This document shows positions 25,809-37,275 of a stretch of DNA of 39,854 bases, piece by piece. How positions within the stretch are numbered: the first letter of the stretch is position 1; each line of letters opens with the position of its first letter. This stretch comes from Streptomyces sp. JJ36 (GTDB taxonomy: Bacteria > Actinomycetota > Actinomycetes > Streptomycetales > Streptomycetaceae): the NCBI RefSeq assembly GCF_021696945.1, contig NZ_JACYHE010000055.1, positions 1-39,854 of the forward strand, given 5' to 3'. The translations under genes were made by a program, and so were the position numbers. Below the pieces are notes generated by a model. The model made no database searches and was not told where the DNA came from. It saw nothing but the letters and a program-made list of their open reading frames with translations.

Positions 25809-25881
25809 ACCCCGCAGCGCGCGGCGGCCGTCCGCCCCTGCCGTCCCGGCCACCGCCGGCCTCCGGCCCGCCCGGACATAG
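25804..25881 (+). CDS. Possible 25-residue leader peptide or gene remnant
   Basis: A GTG at 25804 follows AAGGAG (25791-25796) by seven bases, the best ribosome site in this region, and opens 25 codons ending in TAG at 25879-25881. The initiation sequence AGGAGTCAC-GTG closely resembles that of the M4 protease itself (26246 onward). It may be a leader peptide or the remnant of a duplicated protease gene start. The peptide itself matches nothing recognised. Confidence 0.25.
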   Translation: MTPRSARRPSAPAVPATAGLRPART

Positions 25882-26214
25882 CCGTCCCACCACCCCCTCG
25901 GCCCCCCACCCCTCTCCGGCCTCTCCGGCCTCTCCGGGTTCTCCCCCACAGTCCCCGGCGAGGACCCACGCTTGTCCCCGACCCCGATATCCGAACGGCG
26001 CATCACAGAGAACGGACGAGAACCAGCCAACCTCTTGTCGCGACCCTGACAACCGCCAGGCGCAGTGACACGCTGACCCCGGTCGGTCCGCACTTCCCCC
26101 ACAGACCCACGCAGAGTGCCGTGTCCCACCGGTCCCCCCCCACGCGCACCACCGCTCCAACTGTTTCTGCCGAACAGGACGGGCGGCGACCCACCGCCGC
26201 CCGGGCACCCCACC

Positions 26215-26236
26215 CGGTCACGCGACCCCGTGACCG
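26215..26236. promoter_or_regulatory. 7-8-7 inverted repeat upstream of the M4 protease
   Basis: CGGTCAC (26215-26221) and GTGACCG (26230-26236) flank eight bases and end about ten bases before the protease ribosome binding site. It could be a repressor site or an mRNA hairpin near the ribosome site. Confidence 0.45.
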
Positions 26237-26256
26237 CAGCAGAGTAGGAGTCACGT

Positions 26257-28239
26257 GTGAGAACCACCCCCGACGGACGCGGCCGCAGGCGCGTCAGAAC
26301 CACCTCGGCCCTGGTCGCCACCGCCGCCATGGTGGCCGTGGGCCTCCAGGCCGGTATCGCCTCCGCCGCCCCCGAGCCGGGCGGCTCCCCGGTCGACCGG
26401 GGCGAGCTGCCCGCCAAGGTGACGCCCGCGGAGCGCGCCGCCCTGATCGCCGAGGCCGAGGACCGCGGCCCGGACACCGCGGAGGCCCTGAACCTCCACT
26501 CCAAGACGGAACTCCGGGTCAAGGACGTCGTGCAGAACCGCGACGGCTCCACGCACACCCGCTACGAGCGCACCTGGTCCGGGCTCCCCGTGCTCGGCGG
26601 CGGGATCATCGTGCACCGGACGCCGGACGGCGCCATCGACGGCGTGGACAAGGCCACCGAGGCCTCCGTCAAGGTCCCCACCACCCAGGCCCCGGCGAGC
26701 CAGAAGCCGGCCACGCCCAAGGCCAGGAACAGCAAGGCCCCGCGCAAGGTCATCTGGGCGGCCGAGGGCGAGCCGGTGCTGGCTTGGGAGAAGGTCGTCG
26801 GCGGCACCCAGGAGGACGGCACCCCGAGCGAACTGCACGTCATCACCGACGCGAAGACCGGCGAGAAGCTGTACGAGTACCAGGCGGTGCACAACGGCAC
26901 CGGCAACAGCATGTACAGCGGCCAGGTCCAGATCGGCACCTCCGGCTCCTCCGGCTCGTACCGGATGGACGACACCGCCCGCGGCGGCCACACCACCCGT
27001 GACTCCGACAACGGCAACGCGGTCTACACCGACGCCGACGACGTCTGGGGCACCGGCAGCCCGTCCAACGGCCAGACGGCCGCCGTGGACGCGCACTACG
27101 GCGCGGCCCTCACCTGGGACTACTACCAGGAGGTGCACGGCCGGGACGGCATCCGCGGCGACGGCGTCGGCGCCTCCAGCCGGGTCCACTACGGCAACGC
27201 CTACGTCAACGCCTTCTGGCAGGACTCCTGCTTCTGCATGACCTACGGCGACGGCCGCAACAACCAGCACCCGCTGACCTCGATCGACGTCGCGGCCCAC
27301 GAGATGACCCACGGTGTCACCTCGCACACCGCCGGCCTCGTCTACAGCGGCGAGTCCGGCGGCCTGAACGAGGCCACCTCCGACATCTTCGCGGCCGCCG
27401 TGGAGTTCCACGCGAACAACTCCGAGGACGTCGGCGACTACCTCATCGGCGAGAAGATCGACATCCGCGGCGACGGCACCCCGCTGCGCTACATGGACCG
27501 GCCCAGCCGGGACGGCGTCTCGCTGGACTACTGGGAGCCGGGCGCCGGCAACCAGGACGTGCACTACTCCTCCGGCATCGCCAACCACTTCTTCTACCTG
27601 CTCTCCGAGGGCAGCGGCCAGAAGGTCGTCAACGGCGTCAGCTACGACAGCCCGACCTACGACGACCAGCCGGTGACCGGCATCGGCATCGGCAAGGCCG
27701 AGCAGATCTGGTTCAAGGCGCTCTCCGAGAAGATGCACGCCAACGAGTCCTTCGCGGACGCCCGGGCGGACACCCTGGAGGCGGCCGGTGAGCTCTACGG
27801 GCAGGACAGCCCCGAGCAGCTCGCGGTGGCGCACGCCTGGGCCGCCGTCAACGTCGGCGACCGGCCGGGCGACCCGGGCGACCCCGGTGACCCGGGTGAC
27901 GCGTTCGAGAACGCCGACGACGTGAGCATCCCGGACGCGGGTTCGGCCGTGACCTCCAGCATCACCGTGAGCGGCCTGTCCGGCAACGCGCCGAGCGACC
28001 TCAAGGTCGGCGTGGACATCAAGCACAGCTACCGCGGCGACCTGGTCATCGACCTGCTCGCCCCGGACGGCACCGCCTACCGGCTGAAGAACTCCGGCTG
28101 GGACTCGGCCGACAACGTCCAGGAGACCTACACCGTGGACGCCTCCTCGGAGTCGGCCAACGGCACCTGGAAGCTGCGGGTCCGGGACGTCTACAGCTAC
28201 GACACCGGCTACATCGACAGCTGGAAGCTGACGTTCTGA
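26257..28239 (+). CDS. Secreted neutral metalloprotease, M4 family with P-domain
   Basis: This 660-residue thermolysin-like zinc protease has a signal peptide ending near ASA (residues 35-37), then an FTP/PepSY-type propeptide (about 55-215). The catalytic domain carries HEMTH (His348, Glu349, His352), the third zinc ligand Glu372 in GGLNEATSDIF exactly 20 residues on, and the active-site histidine His436 in DVHYSSGIANHFF. A linker of PGD repeats (about residues 537-549) leads to a C-terminal proprotein-convertase P-domain (about 553-660, ending WKLTF). The GTG follows AGGAG (26246-26250) by six bases. It is expected to digest extracellular protein after autoprocessing. Its location next to glgP matches, from memory, S. 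coelicolor SCO5447. Confidence 0.95.
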   Translation: MRTTPDGRGRRRVRTTSALVATAAMVAVGLQAGIASAAPEPGGSPVDRGELPAKVTPAERAALIAEAEDRGPDTAEALNLHSKTELRVKDVVQNRDGSTHTRYERTWSGLPVLGGGIIVHRTPDGAIDGVDKATEASVKVPTTQAPASQKPATPKARNSKAPRKVIWAAEGEPVLAWEKVVGGTQEDGTPSELHVITDAKTGEKLYEYQAVHNGTGNSMYSGQVQIGTSGSSGSYRMDDTARGGHTTRDSDNGNAVYTDADDVWGTGSPSNGQTAAVDAHYGAALTWDYYQEVHGRDGIRGDGVGASSRVHYGNAYVNAFWQDSCFCMTYGDGRNNQHPLTSIDVAAHEMTHGVTSHTAGLVYSGESGGLNEATSDIFAAAVEFHANNSEDVGDYLIGEKIDIRGDGTPLRYMDRPSRDGVSLDYWEPGAGNQDVHYSSGIANHFFYLLSEGSGQKVVNGVSYDSPTYDDQPVTGIGIGKAEQIWFKALSEKMHANESFADARADTLEAAGELYGQDSPEQLAVAHAWAAVNVGDRPGDPGDPGDPGDAFENADDVSIPDAGSAVTSSITVSGLSGNAPSDLKVGVDIKHSYRGDLVIDLLAPDGTAYRLKNSGWDSADNVQETYTVDASSESANGTWKLRVRDVYSYDTGYIDSWKLTF

Positions 28240-28267
28240 CGCTCCGGCGTCCGGACGCGTGAGCGCG

Positions 28268-28308
28268 GCGCGCCGCCGTGGCGGACACTCTCCGCCACGG
28301 CGGCGCGC
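28268..28308. terminator. 18-base-pair perfect hairpin between convergent genes
   Basis: Arms 28268-28285 and 28291-28308 are perfect reverse complements over 18 bases with the loop CACTC. It starts 29 bases after the M4 protease stop and lies between it and the convergent glgP. No T-tract follows on either strand. It is a very strong actinobacterial-type terminator. Confidence 0.85.
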
Positions 28309-28430
28309 ACCCGTTCCGGGCCCCGCACCGACGGCGACGGCCACCGCGAGTGCGACAGCGCGACGGCAGCGGCCAGGGCCACGACCAGGGGCCAGGGGCG
28401 CAGGGGCACAGGGACACGGGGGCGCTGGGG

Positions 28431-31007
28431 TCAGCGCATCAGCAGCCCGCCGGTCTCCACGGCGGGCAGCACCTCCTCCGGCGGGGCCGCGGTCAGGCCC
28501 AGCTCCGCCGGCCCGGAGAGCAGCCGGTGCGCGGGCAGGACGCGCACCGTGTAGCCGAACGGGCCGGTGCGGTCCAGCTCCAGCGGCCCCTCGAAGACCC
28601 GCATCCCCTCCGGGTCCGGCCCGCCGGAGAGCTTCAGCGGCACCCGTACGGAGTCGGCACCGGCGATGCCGTCGGCCTCGTCGACCCGGCCCGCCACCGC
28701 CTGCACCTCCACGTCCTCCGGGCCGAGGGCGCCGAGGGCCACCCGCACCCGCAGCGTGAGCGCACCGCCCAGCTCCAGCGAGGCGGACCGCGGGCCCTCC
28801 TGCTCCACAGGGCCGACCGCGACCCGGGGCCACTCCGCACGGACCCGCGCCTTCCAGGCGGCGAGCTCCTCGGCCCGGCGGCCCGCGGACAGCTCCCGGT
28901 GCGCGCGGGCCGCCGGCGCGTACAGCCGCTGGGCGTACTCCCGCACCATCCGGTCCGCCGGGAGCTTTGGGCCGAGCCGGGCCAGGGTCTGCCGCACCAT
29001 CTCGACCCACCGCTCCGGCAGGCCGTTCCCGTGCGGGCCGCGGTCGTAGAAGCAGGGGGCGACCTGCTCCTCGATCAGTCCGTAGAGGGCGGCGGACTCC
29101 AGGTCGTCGCGGCGGTCCTCGTCGTCGGCGGCGTGCCCGTCGGCGCTGGGCACGGCCCAGCCGAAGTCGGGCTCGTACCACTCGTCCCACCAGCCGTCCA
29201 GCACCGAGAGGTTCAGACCGCCGTTGAGCGCGGCCTTCATCCCGGAGGTGCCGCAGGCCTCCAGCGGCCGCAGCGGGTTGTTCAGCCAGACGTCGCAGCC
29301 GTGGTAGAGCTTCTGCGCCATCGCCATGCCGTAGTCCGGCAGGAAGACCAGGCGCTGCCGCACCCGCGGGTCGTCGGCGAACCGCACCAGCTCCTGGATC
29401 AGCCGCTTGCCCCCGTCGTCGGCCGGGTGCGCCTTGCCGGCGACGACGATCTGCACCGGGCGCTCCGGGTGCCGCAGCAGCTCCATCAGCCGGTCCGGGT
29501 CGCGCAGCATCAGGGTCAGCCGCTTGTAGGAGGGCACCCGGCGGGCGAAGCCGACGGTGAGCACCTCGGGGTCGAACACCCCGTCGACCCAGTCGAGTTC
29601 CGCGCGGGCGGCGCCGCGCTGCCGGCAGGCGACCCACAGCCGCATCCGCACCTCCTGCACGAGCTGCTCGCGCAGGGTGCGGCGCAGGTCCCACAGCTCG
29701 GCGTCGCTCAGCCGGTGCGGCTCGCGGGGGATCTCGGGGGCGGTCCAGGTGGGGGCGTGCACGCCGTTGGTGACCGAGGTGATGGGCACCTCGGCGGGGT
29801 CGAAGCCGGGCCAGAGCCCGGCGAACATCTCCCGGCTGACCCGGCCGTGCAGGGTGCTGACGCCGTTGGCGCGCTGTGCGAGGCGCAGGCCCATCACCGC
29901 CATGTTGAAGAGGTTCGGCTCCCCGCCCGGGTAGGTCTCCATGCCCAGCCGGAGCACCTGCTCGGCGTCCACGCCGCCGAGTTCGCCGTCCTCCCCGAAG
30001 TGGCGGGCCACCAGTTCGCGGTCGAAGCGGTCGATGCCGGCCGGCACCGGGGTGTGGGTGGTGAAGACCGTCCCGGCACGTACGGCCTCCAGGGCGGCCT
30101 CGAAGGTGCGGCCCCCGGCGACCAGCTCCCGGATGCGCTCCAGGCCGAGGAACCCGGCGTGTCCCTCGTTGGTGTGGAAGACCTCCGGACCGGGGTGTCC
30201 GGCGATCCGGCAGAAGGCCCGCACCGCCCGTACGCCGCCGATGCCGAGCAGCATCTCCTGGAGCAGCCGGTGCTCGCTCCCCCCGCCGTACAACCGGTCG
30301 GTGACCTCGCGGTCCCCGGCGGTGTTGCCCTCCACGTCGGAGTCGAGGAGCAGCAGCGGCACCCTGCCGACCCGGGCCTGCCAGACGTGCGCGCGCAGGG
30401 TGCGGCCGCCGGGCAGGGTCAGGGCGGTCTGCACCGGGGCGCCGTCCGGCTCGCGGAGCAGCTCCAGCGGCATCTCGTGCGGGTCGAGCACCGGGTAGTG
30501 CTCCTGCTGCCAGCCGTCCCGGGAGAGGGACTGCCGGAAGTAGCCGTGCCGGTAGAGGAGCCCCACCCCGACCAGCGGCACGCCGAGGTCGCTGGCGGAC
30601 TTCAGGTGGTCGCCGGCGAGGATGCCGAGACCGCCGGAGTACTGCGGCAGGGCGCTGGTGATGCCGAACTCCGGGGAGAAGTAGGCGACGGCCCGGGGCG
30701 GTTCCTCCCCGGACGCCTGGTACCAGCGGGGCTCGTGCAGATAGTCGTGCAGGTCTCCGGCGGCCACGGCGAGCCTGCGCAGGAAGCCGCGGTCGGCGGC
30801 GAGCTCCGCCAGCCGTTCCGCGGAGACGGAACCGAGCAGCCGCACCGGGTCGCCGGCGGCGGACTCCCAGCCGTGCGGGTCGACGGAGCGGAAGAGCGCG
30901 CGGGTCTCGGCGTGCCAGGACCAGCGCAGGTTCCGTGCCAGTTCGCTCAGCGGACGGAGCGGCTCGGGCAGGACGGGGCGGACGGAGAAGCGACGAATGG
31001 CCTTCAC
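28431..31007 (-). CDS. glgP: Alpha-glucan phosphorylase (GlgP)
   Basis: This 858-residue protein belongs to the short actinobacterial/archaeal type of alpha-glucan phosphorylase, which releases glucose-1-phosphate from alpha-1,4-glucan. The N-terminal region contains VAYFSPEFGI and LPQYSGGLGILAGDHLKSASD. The C-terminal half contains FARRVPSYKR, QIVVAGKAHPADD, WLNNPLRPLEACGTSGMK and ALNGGLNLSVLDGWWDE. Lys591 in the SGMK motif is the expected pyridoxal-phosphate lysine. A C-terminal beta domain (about 750-858) follows. GTG 31007 was chosen because the protein core (VKAIRRFSV) begins there; the upstream extension is low-complexity. No ribosome site is seen, but TACCTT ends six bases before it (leaderless). 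It is divergent from glgE and lies across a shared control region. Confidence 0.93.
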   Translation of the reverse strand: MKAIRRFSVRPVLPEPLRPLSELARNLRWSWHAETRALFRSVDPHGWESAAGDPVRLLGSVSAERLAELAADRGFLRRLAVAAGDLHDYLHEPRWYQASGEEPPRAVAYFSPEFGITSALPQYSGGLGILAGDHLKSASDLGVPLVGVGLLYRHGYFRQSLSRDGWQQEHYPVLDPHEMPLELLREPDGAPVQTALTLPGGRTLRAHVWQARVGRVPLLLLDSDVEGNTAGDREVTDRLYGGGSEHRLLQEMLLGIGGVRAVRAFCRIAGHPGPEVFHTNEGHAGFLGLERIRELVAGGRTFEAALEAVRAGTVFTTHTPVPAGIDRFDRELVARHFGEDGELGGVDAEQVLRLGMETYPGGEPNLFNMAVMGLRLAQRANGVSTLHGRVSREMFAGLWPGFDPAEVPITSVTNGVHAPTWTAPEIPREPHRLSDAELWDLRRTLREQLVQEVRMRLWVACRQRGAARAELDWVDGVFDPEVLTVGFARRVPSYKRLTLMLRDPDRLMELLRHPERPVQIVVAGKAHPADDGGKRLIQELVRFADDPRVRQRLVFLPDYGMAMAQKLYHGCDVWLNNPLRPLEACGTSGMKAALNGGLNLSVLDGWWDEWYEPDFGWAVPSADGHAADDEDRRDDLESAALYGLIEEQVAPCFYDRGPHGNGLPERWVEMVRQTLARLGPKLPADRMVREYAQRLYAPAARAHRELSAGRRAEELAAWKARVRAEWPRVAVGPVEQEGPRSASLELGGALTLRVRVALGALGPEDVEVQAVAGRVDEADGIAGADSVRVPLKLSGGPDPEGMRVFEGPLELDRTGPFGYTVRVLPAHRLLSGPAELGLTAAPPEEVLPAVETGGLLMR

Positions 31008-31017
31008 AGGGTGAAGG
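31001..31017. promoter_or_regulatory. Palindrome overlapping the glgP start codon
   Basis: CCTTCAC (31001-31007) and GTGAAGG (31011-31017) are perfect 7-base arms around AGG. The left arm contains the glgP GTG codon (minus strand), and a possible -10 (TACCTT, 31014-31019) overlaps the right arm. A protein bound here would block glgP transcription. Confidence 0.45.
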
Positions 31018-31518
31018 TACCCGTGCCGGGGGCCCGGTCCCGGTGCTGCGCCGCAGCGATTCGCCGGGGTGTCCACCGGTTCGCCCTCCGGTGACCGCCG
31101 AGGCACCGGTCGGCGGGGACCGATGTCACCCTTTCAGGTGGTGACCTGCGGGTTGACGGAACGTCACCCGCCGCGGGACCGGGCGGCATGCCGCGGGAGG
31201 ACGCGGCTACGGAGGCCCGCCGGAGCGCAGAGAGACACCGGGGAGCGCGGCCGGCGCGCCGGGCGGAGGTCCATGGCGGGCCCGGGGGCGCACCGCGGGC
31301 AGCGGGGGCATACCCGGCCGGTACCTACCGGTGGCGCACGGTACGCCCGGATTCCCGTTGCTCCATCCGTGGGCGGCATCCCTACCTCCGTGTGGTTCCG
31401 CGCCCCCGGTCGGGTGAAGCGGAGGCGAGCGGCCCCGCACACGACCCCCGACGCCCCGGCGCAGCGGTTAGAAAGAGCAGATGCCCGCACGCCGCCAGCA
31501 GATCCTCCAGGTGAGCAC
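31008..31518. other. Divergent control region between glgP and glgE, 511 bases
   Basis: No gene was recognised. It contains the palindrome at the glgP start, a four-copy GGTGAC/GTCACC cluster (31090-31168), an inner CAGGT-GGTG-ACCTG repeat (31135-31148) and a TTGACG hexamer (31153-31158) that could be a -35 facing glgE. The last 150 bases are less distinctive. Confidence 0.6.
31090..31168. promoter_or_regulatory. Cluster of four GGTGAC/GTCACC half-sites
   Basis: GGTGAC occurs at 31090-31095 and 31140-31145, GTCACC at 31125-31130 and 31163-31168, alternating in orientation within 79 bases. The central pair flanks CAGGT-GGTG-ACCTG. It is probably a multi-site operator coordinating glycogen breakdown (glgP) with maltose-1-phosphate-driven synthesis (glgE-treS). 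Confidence 0.5.
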
Positions 31519-35461
<3,943 letters not shown>

Positions 35462-35505
35462 CATCCCGCTGAAGTGCCGTCAGGATGGGCCCAGGACCGC
35501 AGTTT

Positions 35506-35529
35506 CCGGACATCACCGGTGTTGTCCGG
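35506..35529. promoter_or_regulatory. 24-base near-perfect palindrome between treS and mak
   Basis: Arms CCGGACA (35506-35512) and TGTCCGG (35523-35529) surround the palindromic core CACCGGTG (35514-35521), with a single mismatched pair between them. It could be an operator for mak-glgB or a terminator hairpin after treS. Confidence 0.5.
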
Positions 35530-35698
35530 TCGTCCCGGGCCCTTCCCGGCTCCGCACCGGGACGTGGCCCGGTGTCCCCGTGCAGGCGCCTGCCGGGCCG
35601 GCGCCTGCCCGCTCCCCCGCTAGCCCGCCCGGCGGATCCTCGCCCGACACGTCCCCCGCCGCCGGACGGCCGATGCCGCAATCCGGGACACTTCTGCG

Positions 35699-35704
35699 TA
35701 CCTT
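35699..35704 (+). promoter_or_regulatory. Possible -10 element before maltokinase
   Basis: TACCTT lies 24 bases before the ATG, leaving room for the GGGGAAAGGA ribosome site (35715-35724). No good -35 is seen. Confidence 0.3.
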
Positions 35705-35728
35705 TCGTGTGCCCGGGGAAAGGACGCC

Positions 35729-37135
35729 ATGCCGGAAAGATCCTTGCCCCTGACCGCCACGCCTCGGAGCGGCGACCACACCCTGCTCGACTCGCTCGCC
35801 CCGCTGCTCTCCGCCTGGCTCCCGGGGCAGCGCTGGTTCGCCGGCCAGGGCGGCTCGGTCGGCCGGCTCACCCTGGTCTCCGCCACCGAGCTGCTGCCGC
35901 GCCCCGCGCCCGGCGCCTCCGCTCCCGGGCTGCTGCACCTGCTCGTCCGCACCGGGCAGGCCGACTGCTACCAGCTCCTGCTCGGCGTACGGGAGGTGCT
36001 GCCGCCGGAACTGGCCCCGGCCCGCATCGGGCGCCCCGCCGACGGGCCGCTGCGCGGTCTCACCCTCTACGAGGCGCTGCACGACCCGCGGCTCACCGGG
36101 GTCCTGCTCGAACGCCTGCGCACCCCCGGCCGCCTGGGGCCGCTGCGCTTCACCCGCGCGCCCGGCGGGGCCGTCCCCTCCGGGCCGACGGGCCGGCTGC
36201 TGGACGCCGAGCAGTCGAACTCCTCGGTGGTGTACGGCTCCGTCTGCATCCTCAAGGTCTTCCGGCGGGTCGGCCCGGGCACCAACCCCGACCTGGAACT
36301 GCCGCTCGCGCTGGCCCGGGCCGGCTGCGCCCACGTCCCCGCCCCGACCGCCTGGTTCGAGGCGGAGGGACGGCGCCCGGACGGCAGCTCGCTCACCCTG
36401 GGCGTGCTCCAGCCCTTCCTCCCCGGCAGCGGCGACGGCTGGCACCTCGCGCTCGGGGCGCTCGCGGAACGCCGGGACTTCTCCGCCGCCGCGCGCGCCC
36501 TGGGCCGCACCACCGCCGAGGTGCACGCCGGCCTCGCCTCCGCCCTCCCCACCACGGTGCTCCGGCGCAGCCAGCTCGAACAGCTCTCCCGGGGCATGAC
36601 CGAACGGCTGCACCAGGCCACCGCGGCGGTGCCGGCGCTCCGCCCGTACCGGACCGGGCTGCGCGACGCCTTCGGTGCCCTGGACGCGCTCGCCCGGGGC
36701 GGCGCCGCCCGGCGGGCCCAGCGCATCCACGGCGATCTGCACCTCGGCCAGGCGCTGCACTCCCCCACCGACAACCGCTGGCGCCTGATCGACTTCGAAG
36801 GCGAACCGGCCAGCCCGCTGGCCGAGCGGCGCCGGCCGCAGCCGGCCGTCCGGGACGTCGCGGGCATACTGCGCTCCTTCGACTACGCGGCCTGCCAGCG
36901 CGGCACCGGCGAACCCTGGGCCGAGGAGTGGGCCGCGGCCAACCGGGCCGCCTACTGCCGGGGCTACGCCGAGGTGGCCGGTGCCGACCCGCGGGAGGAC
37001 GCCGCGCTGCTGCGCGCCTTCGAGACCGACAAGGCGATCTACGAGGTGCTCTACGAGGCGCGGCACCGTCCCGCCTGGCTGCCCGTCCCGATGTCCGCGA
37101 TCCGCCGCCTCGCCACGGCGGACGCCCCTCGCTGA
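35729..37135 (+). CDS. mak: Maltokinase (Mak/Pep2)
   Basis: This 468-residue kinase phosphorylates maltose to maltose-1-phosphate, the GlgE substrate. An N-terminal cap region (LLSAWLPGQRWFAGQGG) leads to an aminoglycoside-phosphotransferase-like fold with ILKVFRR (ATP lysine), HGDLHLGQ (catalytic Asp336) and LIDFEGEP (metal-binding Asp355). The motif SNSSVVYG resembles the ATP-binding loop of maltokinases. The length is normal for the free-standing enzyme. The ATG follows a long purine-rich ribosome site at 35715-35724. It is followed 140 bases later by glgB on the same strand, so the two are probably co-transcribed. Confidence 0.95.
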   Translation: MPERSLPLTATPRSGDHTLLDSLAPLLSAWLPGQRWFAGQGGSVGRLTLVSATELLPRPAPGASAPGLLHLLVRTGQADCYQLLLGVREVLPPELAPARIGRPADGPLRGLTLYEALHDPRLTGVLLERLRTPGRLGPLRFTRAPGGAVPSGPTGRLLDAEQSNSSVVYGSVCILKVFRRVGPGTNPDLELPLALARAGCAHVPAPTAWFEAEGRRPDGSSLTLGVLQPFLPGSGDGWHLALGALAERRDFSAAARALGRTTAEVHAGLASALPTTVLRRSQLEQLSRGMTERLHQATAAVPALRPYRTGLRDAFGALDALARGGAARRAQRIHGDLHLGQALHSPTDNRWRLIDFEGEPASPLAERRRPQPAVRDVAGILRSFDYAACQRGTGEPWAEEWAAANRAAYCRGYAEVAGADPREDAALLRAFETDKAIYEVLYEARHRPAWLPVPMSAIRRLATADAPR

Positions 37136-37275
37136 CCGCGGTGCGTCCCGCCGTCCCCAGCCCCCGTCCCCGCCCGCACCGGCCGCCGGCTGCGGCCGCG
37201 CACCGCTCCGCCGCGGAGCGCGGCGGACGCCGTCCCCCTGCCCGCAACCCTCCGTCACCCCGCCCGGGAGGCCAC

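Larger units (their letters stand above)
25526..26256. other. Leader and intergenic region before the M4 protease, 731 bases
   Basis: No conventional gene was recognised. Landmarks include an AT-rich spot with two GGTCAA copies (25626-25631, 25639-25644), a GTCACC-G-GGTGAC palindrome (25796-25808) overlapping a possible 25-codon frame, three CTCTCCGG(c/g) 9-base repeats (25912-25938), and an inverted repeat just upstream of the protease ribosome site (26215-26236). The promoter is probably in the AT-richer 25615-25680 stretch, giving a long 5' leader. Confidence 0.5.
35462..35728. other. Gap between treS and maltokinase, 267 bases
   Basis: No gene was recognised. It contains a 24-base near-perfect palindrome (35506-35529) and a TACCTT hexamer (35699-35704) that may be a -10 for the maltokinase gene, suggesting separate transcription of mak-glgB. 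Confidence 0.5.

Noticed and set aside
25651..26208. Minus-strand frame of 185 codons in the M4 protease leader
   Set aside because: No ribosome site, unusual Trp/Cys/Gly-rich product and no conserved motif; more likely non-coding leader.
26251..29694. 1147-codon minus-strand frame across the protease and part of glgP
   Set aside because: Runs through two real genes in a shadow frame with Val/Gly/Asp-rich sequence; no domain recognised.
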